DNA from: Planctomycetota bacterium | Lineage (GTDB): Bacteria > Planctomycetota > UBA1135 > GCA-002686595 | Assembly (NCBI GenBank): GCA_002686265.1 | Contig: NZBA01000041.1 | Location: 1-64,000, forward strand | Length of the DNA: 64,000 bases | Reading direction: 5' to 3' | Shown: in pieces, positions 60,518-64,000 of the stretch | Position numbering within the stretch: position 1 is the first letter of the stretch | Layout of the letters: each line of letters opens with the position of its first letter | The notes under the pieces: generated by a model | The model's input: the letters and a program-made list of their open reading frames with translations, nothing else | What the model was told of the DNA's origin: nothing | The model's database searches: none | Translations under genes and position numbers: made by a program

Positions 60518-61717
60518 ATGACCAATCAGCCGTCCAACAGCATCAGTCGCCGCACACTCATCCAACGCGCCGCGCTAGCGACCACGATTCCCGCCGCACT
60601 CCAGTCGGTCGCTGCTGGTGACACCGAGTCTCGGCCGCTCATTACGCAGGGAATGAACGGCTGCCAACTGCTGCCCGGCGCTCAGTTCTACGTTGCGATT
60701 GACAACAAAGGACTTTGGCCGAATCTGACGAAACTGCCGAACGGCGAAGTCGCGGCCGCTGTCTACAATCATCCCAGCCACGGTTACGGAGATAACAGCG
60801 ATGTCGAACTTTGGCTTAGTGCCGATGGAGGCGTCAACTGGAAGTTCCGCAGCAAGCTTTCGAGTCATCCCGAAGAGCCGGATGGTATTCGCATGAACCA
60901 CGCGGTGGGCCTGAACAGCGAAGGGCATCTGGTGGCCTTGGTCAGCGGCTACCACAAAGGTCAGAAGCTGCCATTTCTCAAACTGCAACGGTGCATCTCG
61001 AAAAACAACGGCCGGATGTGGGATCGGCAACTGCTGGATCTCGATGTCATCCCGCACGGCGACATCTTGGCACTGCCCGACGGCCGGCTCGTTTGCCCGG
61101 CGTATCGAAAGCTTCCCGGCGAGGGGAGACGACGCAAGGCCAGTGTGATTTTCAGCTCCGATGGTGGCCGAACGTGGGGCGGCGAGCAGACGACAGCGGA
61201 CGACGTCAGCGAGTCGTTTCTTCTGCGCCGCGGTGACGGAGAATGGCTGGCCGTGTGCCGCACCAGTTGCCGCGACCAGATGGACGGTGCTCTGCCGCAT
61301 GGCAGTGGCGAAACTCTCATCCGTTCCCGCGACGAAGGCAAGACGTGGTCCAAGCCCAAGCTGATATCACCACAGGGCCAGGAAAACGCGCATTTGGCGG
61401 AGTTGGCCGATGGGCGTCTGCTGTGCTCGATCACCAGCCGGATCCCCGGCCTGTTCGGCGTGGTCCTGCGGATGAGCAATAATGGTGGCGACACGTGGTC
61501 ACTTCCGGTCGTGCTGATCTCCTGTGCGGCGCGCGACTGGCACAAAACGGATTGCGGTTATCCTTCGAGCGTGCAACTTGACGACGGCTCGATCGTCACC
61601 GCCTTTTACTTCGGACCGAAGCATCCCAAGTACGCCGCCCACACCCTGCCGTGGCACCAGCGCTATCACATGGGTGTGGCGAAGTGGGATCTCTCGATGT
61701 GGCCAAGGGATGAGTGA
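60518..61717 (+). CDS. Sialidase-like propeller with twin-arginine signal
   Basis: ATG 60518 is preferred over GTG 60506. The 399-residue product starts with a Tat motif (NSISRRTLIQRAAL, R11-R12). The propeller has ATFYVA-type first strand (GAQFYVAIDNKGLWPNLTKL), Asp boxes SADGGVNWK (about 106), SKNNGRMWD (about 165), SSDGGRTWG (about 213), SRDEGKTWS (about 268) and SNNGGDTWS (about 322). Export in folded form suggests a cofactor or rapid folding, unlike the Sec-type paralogues. Its stop overlaps the esterase remnant. Confidence 0.8.
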   Translation: MTNQPSNSISRRTLIQRAALATTIPAALQSVAAGDTESRPLITQGMNGCQLLPGAQFYVAIDNKGLWPNLTKLPNGEVAAAVYNHPSHGYGDNSDVELWLSADGGVNWKFRSKLSSHPEEPDGIRMNHAVGLNSEGHLVALVSGYHKGQKLPFLKLQRCISKNNGRMWDRQLLDLDVIPHGDILALPDGRLVCPAYRKLPGEGRRRKASVIFSSDGGRTWGGEQTTADDVSESFLLRRGDGEWLAVCRTSCRDQMDGALPHGSGETLIRSRDEGKTWSKPKLISPQGQENAHLAELADGRLLCSITSRIPGLFGVVLRMSNNGGDTWSLPVVLISCAARDWHKTDCGYPSSVQLDDGSIVTAFYFGPKHPKYAAHTLPWHQRYHMGVAKWDLSMWPRDE

Positions 61718-62100
61718 TTATGTTCCGTGCGATATGCGAGAAACAATGATCGATCTGATGGCGATGGTTGAAGACTTACAAAGTGTCCCGCCGGAACTTC
61801 AACCACAGCAGTATGAAGGGCAGCGAGATCTGTGCCACATCATTCCAGGCATGCTGAGTTTGAGCGATCGCAATCTGATGCCTGTTGCTCTTTCTCCCCG
61901 GCCGATGCTGGCTGGTCATGGACGAAAGGGCGCGTGCTCTCATCAGGAGCACGCCGCCAACTTTCGTACGATCTGCGAAGCACAGAATCAGGCGCTCAGT
62001 GCATCAGCAAGCTACAGCTACCTGATCCATGATGGAGGCGACACCATGCCTTCCCACCCAAGACGTCATCGCTTGGCTCCAAGAACGGTTTTCCAAGTAG
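61710..62100 (+). pseudogene. C-terminal remnant of an alpha/beta hydrolase, frameshifted
   Basis: The first frame reads RDLCHIIPGMLSLSDRNLMP then VALSPRPMLAGHGRKG and LIHDGGDTMP, matching the region around HVVPGMYAWFDAPDIQAALA and APRHLLFTEGG of the esterase at 17714, including the His after a glycine pair. Around 62049-62053 the frame shifts and continues PTQDVIAWLQERFSK to a stop at 62098-62100, exactly how such hydrolases end. The N-terminal two thirds, with the nucleophile Ser, are absent. Confidence 0.75.
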
Positions 62101-62518
62101 CAGGCACAGTCTCTGTGCCGTTCGCAAAGAAACGCGAGTCTTTGGCCGAGGAGTACGGCACGGCAGAGTGCGGGAATTCGTGCAAGTACTGAGACAGGGA
62201 GTGGTTTACGTCACAATTCGAACCATGGATGGGGCAGGCAGCCGATGACTTCGTCACATAACTTGGCGCACTCTGCTGCGCCCGACGACGCTGCGGGGGG
62301 ACAAGCGACCAATGTCGGTTAGACATTGGCGCGCCACGGCTGGCCCATCATTGACTGCGGAGTTTAGATTCCTGTGCGCGTTGAGGCGGATGAGCCTACA
62401 ATTTGCGATGCCTACCACGGATCACACTGTGCGCGCTCCGGTCTCCCACAATCGAGCGTGAATCCGTTCGGCCGCGACTTCGCCCGATGCTAGGCAATCC
62501 GCCGTAGGATCCGTAGTG
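62101..62518. other. Gene-free stretch between the catabolic locus and the DUF2971 gene
   Basis: No convincing gene was found in these 418 nt. It contains an exact 8-bp hairpin CCAATGTC-GGTTA-GACATTGG (62309-62329) without a T-run. This might be a decayed recombination site or terminator, but it does not fit either well. The boundary between the catabolic genes and the presumed cassette region lies here. Confidence 0.5.
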
Positions 62519-63325
62519 TCACTCTGGTTTTTCAAGCTTTCTAAGGGAATTGTTGATTGGCCTGCTGAAATCTACTTTTGGCCGCTTCTTTTCGGTCTCC
62601 GTTAATTCCCGGGGTGCAAGTTCATACTTCCTCGCAACACGTTCCATTTTTAGCACCTTGGCGCCGATTTCAGTCCCAATCCGAAAAACATGTTGGCACT
62701 GCATTTCCGATGTGTTCATTCCTAAGAAAATGGTGGTCACGATGCCAGGAGCCGAGATTGGCCTGTTGCCTTCATGGGTTACGATGCGATATTCCTTTTC
62801 GTAACTCCAATCCCTGTGTTTCATAAACAAGGCCTTCATGCCTCGAATGATGAATCCGTTTTCGTACTTTTCCCGAGTATGTGGACCAGTGTTGTATTTC
62901 TTCAATTCATCATTGAAGTCTTCCAAGCTCTGAGGAAGCTGTTCAAGTTGGTCGTTTAACTCTGCTGTTGACAGATATTTGAGGGGAGTCGCGTTGCGAA
63001 TGATGGGTAGCTCATCGTGTGTTTCGTCATAGGGGTTGATATTGGATTTGAGCGGCAGGGCGCTTAGTTGCTCGTCCGTGTAGTCGGTGTACTCAATGCA
63101 CACGCCTTTGTGTGAGTCCGCATAGTGCGACCACATCATGATGTTCGAGCTTATCGCAGACAACGAAAGGACACCCCATTGATCGTTGGTTCCCATAAGG
63201 CTCTGCGACAGTCCACAGTCGAACGGGTCATTCAAAGCTGATGGTTTCGGGAACCATGCATATCGCTCGATCAAGGCACTCGAAGTGTTGTCGTTAATTC
63301 GGGTGTATTTGTATAGTTGCTTCAT
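62519..63325 (-). CDS. DUF2971 domain protein
   Basis: The 268-residue product starts MKQLYKYTRINDNTSSALIE and shows the DUF2971 landmarks WFPKPSALNDPFDCG, WGVLSLSAISSNIMMWSHYA, HKGVCIEYTD and WSYEKEYRIVTHEG. No signal peptide or membrane segment. DUF2971 is widespread in accessory DNA, with no established biochemical activity; some members sit in defence or mobile contexts. Codon use is noticeably more AT-rich than in the catabolic genes, suggesting transfer. Its start follows the attC-like site at 63386-63471 by about 60 nt, with no clear ribosome-binding site, as is usual for integron cassettes. Confidence 0.8.
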   Translation of the reverse strand: MKQLYKYTRINDNTSSALIERYAWFPKPSALNDPFDCGLSQSLMGTNDQWGVLSLSAISSNIMMWSHYADSHKGVCIEYTDYTDEQLSALPLKSNINPYDETHDELPIIRNATPLKYLSTAELNDQLEQLPQSLEDFNDELKKYNTGPHTREKYENGFIIRGMKALFMKHRDWSYEKEYRIVTHEGNRPISAPGIVTTIFLGMNTSEMQCQHVFRIGTEIGAKVLKMERVARKYELAPRELTETEKKRPKVDFSRPINNSLRKLEKPE

Positions 63326-63385
63326 CGGCTTTCAGTGGTGTGCGACAGCGTGCCACGAACGAATCCGATCCCAAAGCGAAGTGCC

Positions 63386-63471
63386 AGATAACGTCCGCAA
63401 GCACGGGGCCGGGACCAGTGGTCGTCCATGTGAACACGCCCAACTTCGCGGCTCTGGTGCATTGTTTATCC
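63386..63471 (-). other. Candidate integron attC recombination site
   Basis: Read on the minus strand, GGATAAACAATGCACCAGAG (63471 inward) opens the site, CCCGGCCCCGTGCTTGCGG precedes the end, and GTTATCT (63386-63392) is the cleavage-type box; GGATAAAC and GTTATCT are nearly complementary. An 86-nt palindrome-like site that overlaps the stop codon of the preceding gene (TIR TAA lies inside GGATAAAC) is typical of cassette attC sites, and the AACAATGC...GCCGCG style resembles planctomycete attC sequences as I recall them. Judged by eye; folding was not computed. Confidence 0.6.
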
Positions 63472-63984
63472 CGCGATTTGCGGTTCGGTCGCGGGACAAT
63501 CGTCAAGGGCAACTAACTCGGCGAGCTTGGCTGCGACGTTTGCCATCGTATCTTCAGCAGTGTTCAGTCCGCTTCGCGAGCCAAGGAGAGGGCTGACGTC
63601 GCGGAGAGCTTCGTACGTCGTATCGTGCACGATGGGAACAAGGAGGTCACGCGCTAGGAGTGCCGAGAGCTCTTTCTCGGCGATGCCCGATCCTTCGATG
63701 CGGCGCAACAACGCAGGAGTCACCAACACGATACCGACACGCGATTTCGCCAGCCCCTTGTCGATTTCGCGGAGCAACGGCGAGCCGAGGAGGACGTCCT
63801 TTTCGCTGAACCAGACCGAAACACCAAGCGACTCGAGCTGGTCGTGAAGATCCTTGGCGGCGCCTTTCCGGTCGTCCCATGCATGACAGAGGAAGATGTC
63901 CCGAAGGTCTGCCAAAGATGCTCGCTTTTCGACACTTTCGCGGATTGGCGTGAGCGCCCGCACCTGCGCAGGCGTGTATGCCAC
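63466..63984 (-). CDS. TIR-domain protein (possible NADase), may extend beyond the window
   Basis: The frame opens with GTG at 63984, but no in-frame stop separates it from the window edge, so the true start may lie outside. The 172-residue product has the TIR_2-type core: LRDIFLCHAWDDRKGAAKDL, HDQLESLGVSVWFSEKDVLL, IDKGLAKSRVGIVLVTPALL and EKELSALL. E61 in SVWFSEKD is at the position of the catalytic Glu in bacterial TIR NADases; whether it acts as NADase or as a signal adaptor is unknown. Stand-alone TIR proteins occur in anti-phage systems. Its stop lies within the attC-like site. Confidence 0.75.
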   Translation of the reverse strand: MAYTPAQVRALTPIRESVEKRASLADLRDIFLCHAWDDRKGAAKDLHDQLESLGVSVWFSEKDVLLGSPLLREIDKGLAKSRVGIVLVTPALLRRIEGSGIAEKELSALLARDLLVPIVHDTTYEALRDVSPLLGSRSGLNTAEDTMANVAAKLAELVALDDCPATEPQIAG

Positions 63985-64000
63985 AGAAGAACCTGCTCGC

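Noticed and set aside
62309-62329. Hairpin CCAATGTC-GGTTA-GACATTGG as an intrinsic terminator
   Set aside because: No T-run follows on either strand and it is not near a gene end.
62255-62333. Second attC-like site after the DUF2971 gene (GTCTAAC to GTTATGT on the minus strand)
   Set aside because: Outer boxes fit loosely, but the internal arms do not pair with the spacing expected of an attC site, and it lies nearly 190 nt past the stop codon. Not strong enough to list as a feature.
1-64000. CRISPR array, tRNA or rRNA genes
   Set aside because: No regularly spaced direct repeats and no tRNA- or rRNA-like sequence were recognised by eye; the repeated units seen are isolated palindromes.

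Overview
The window looks like a planctomycete (Planctomycetota, probably Pirellulales/Planctomycetales) chromosome. Evidence: a PSCyt1-type cytochrome plus DUF1549 fragment, DUF1501 proteins with Tat signals, DUF4838, PmoA-like (DUF6807) and PQQ-propeller proteins, many secreted sialidase-like propellers, moderately high GC, and almost no Shine-Dalgarno sites. No rRNA, tRNA or CRISPR array was seen.

Positions 87-56637 form a single-strand run of about 28 genes, nearly all with Sec or Tat signals, many overlapping by ATGA or separated by a few bases. They encode a catabolic arsenal against a complex acidic, probably sulfated and acetylated polysaccharide: a PL26/YetA-like rhamnogalacturonan exolyase, an oligogalacturonate-lyase-like propeller, a beta-helix protein, two DUF4838 proteins, acetylesterase-type hydrolases, a sulfatase, two ceramidase-type amidohydrolases, a PhoD-type phosphatase and about eight sialidase-like propellers. 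No transporter of the SusC/D or ABC type and no regulator is visible. A PL1-like pectate lyase and a further sialidase-like gene lie in divergent orientation at 59053-61717.

Two features stand out. First, at least eight sequence families of palindromic elements (about 30-70 bp, arms of 11-28 nt) are scattered through the region, many lying IN FRAME inside protein genes, where they encode linker or N-terminal peptides. The most abundant family carries two GCTAGC cores; one copy is split by an intact IS1634-type element (56975-59012) flanked by GCTAGC on both sides. Second, the region is littered with deletion scars: a frameshifted FAD oxidoreductase, a cytochrome/DUF1549-DUF1501 fusion scar, sialidase, sulfatase, DapA-family and esterase remnants, and an 84-nt near-identical duplicate of a sialidase 3' end.

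The right edge (62519-64000) differs in character: a relatively AT-rich DUF2971 gene and a TIR-domain gene on the minus strand, separated by a structure resembling an integron attC site that overlaps the TIR stop codon. This suggests the edge of a cassette array carrying defence-type genes.
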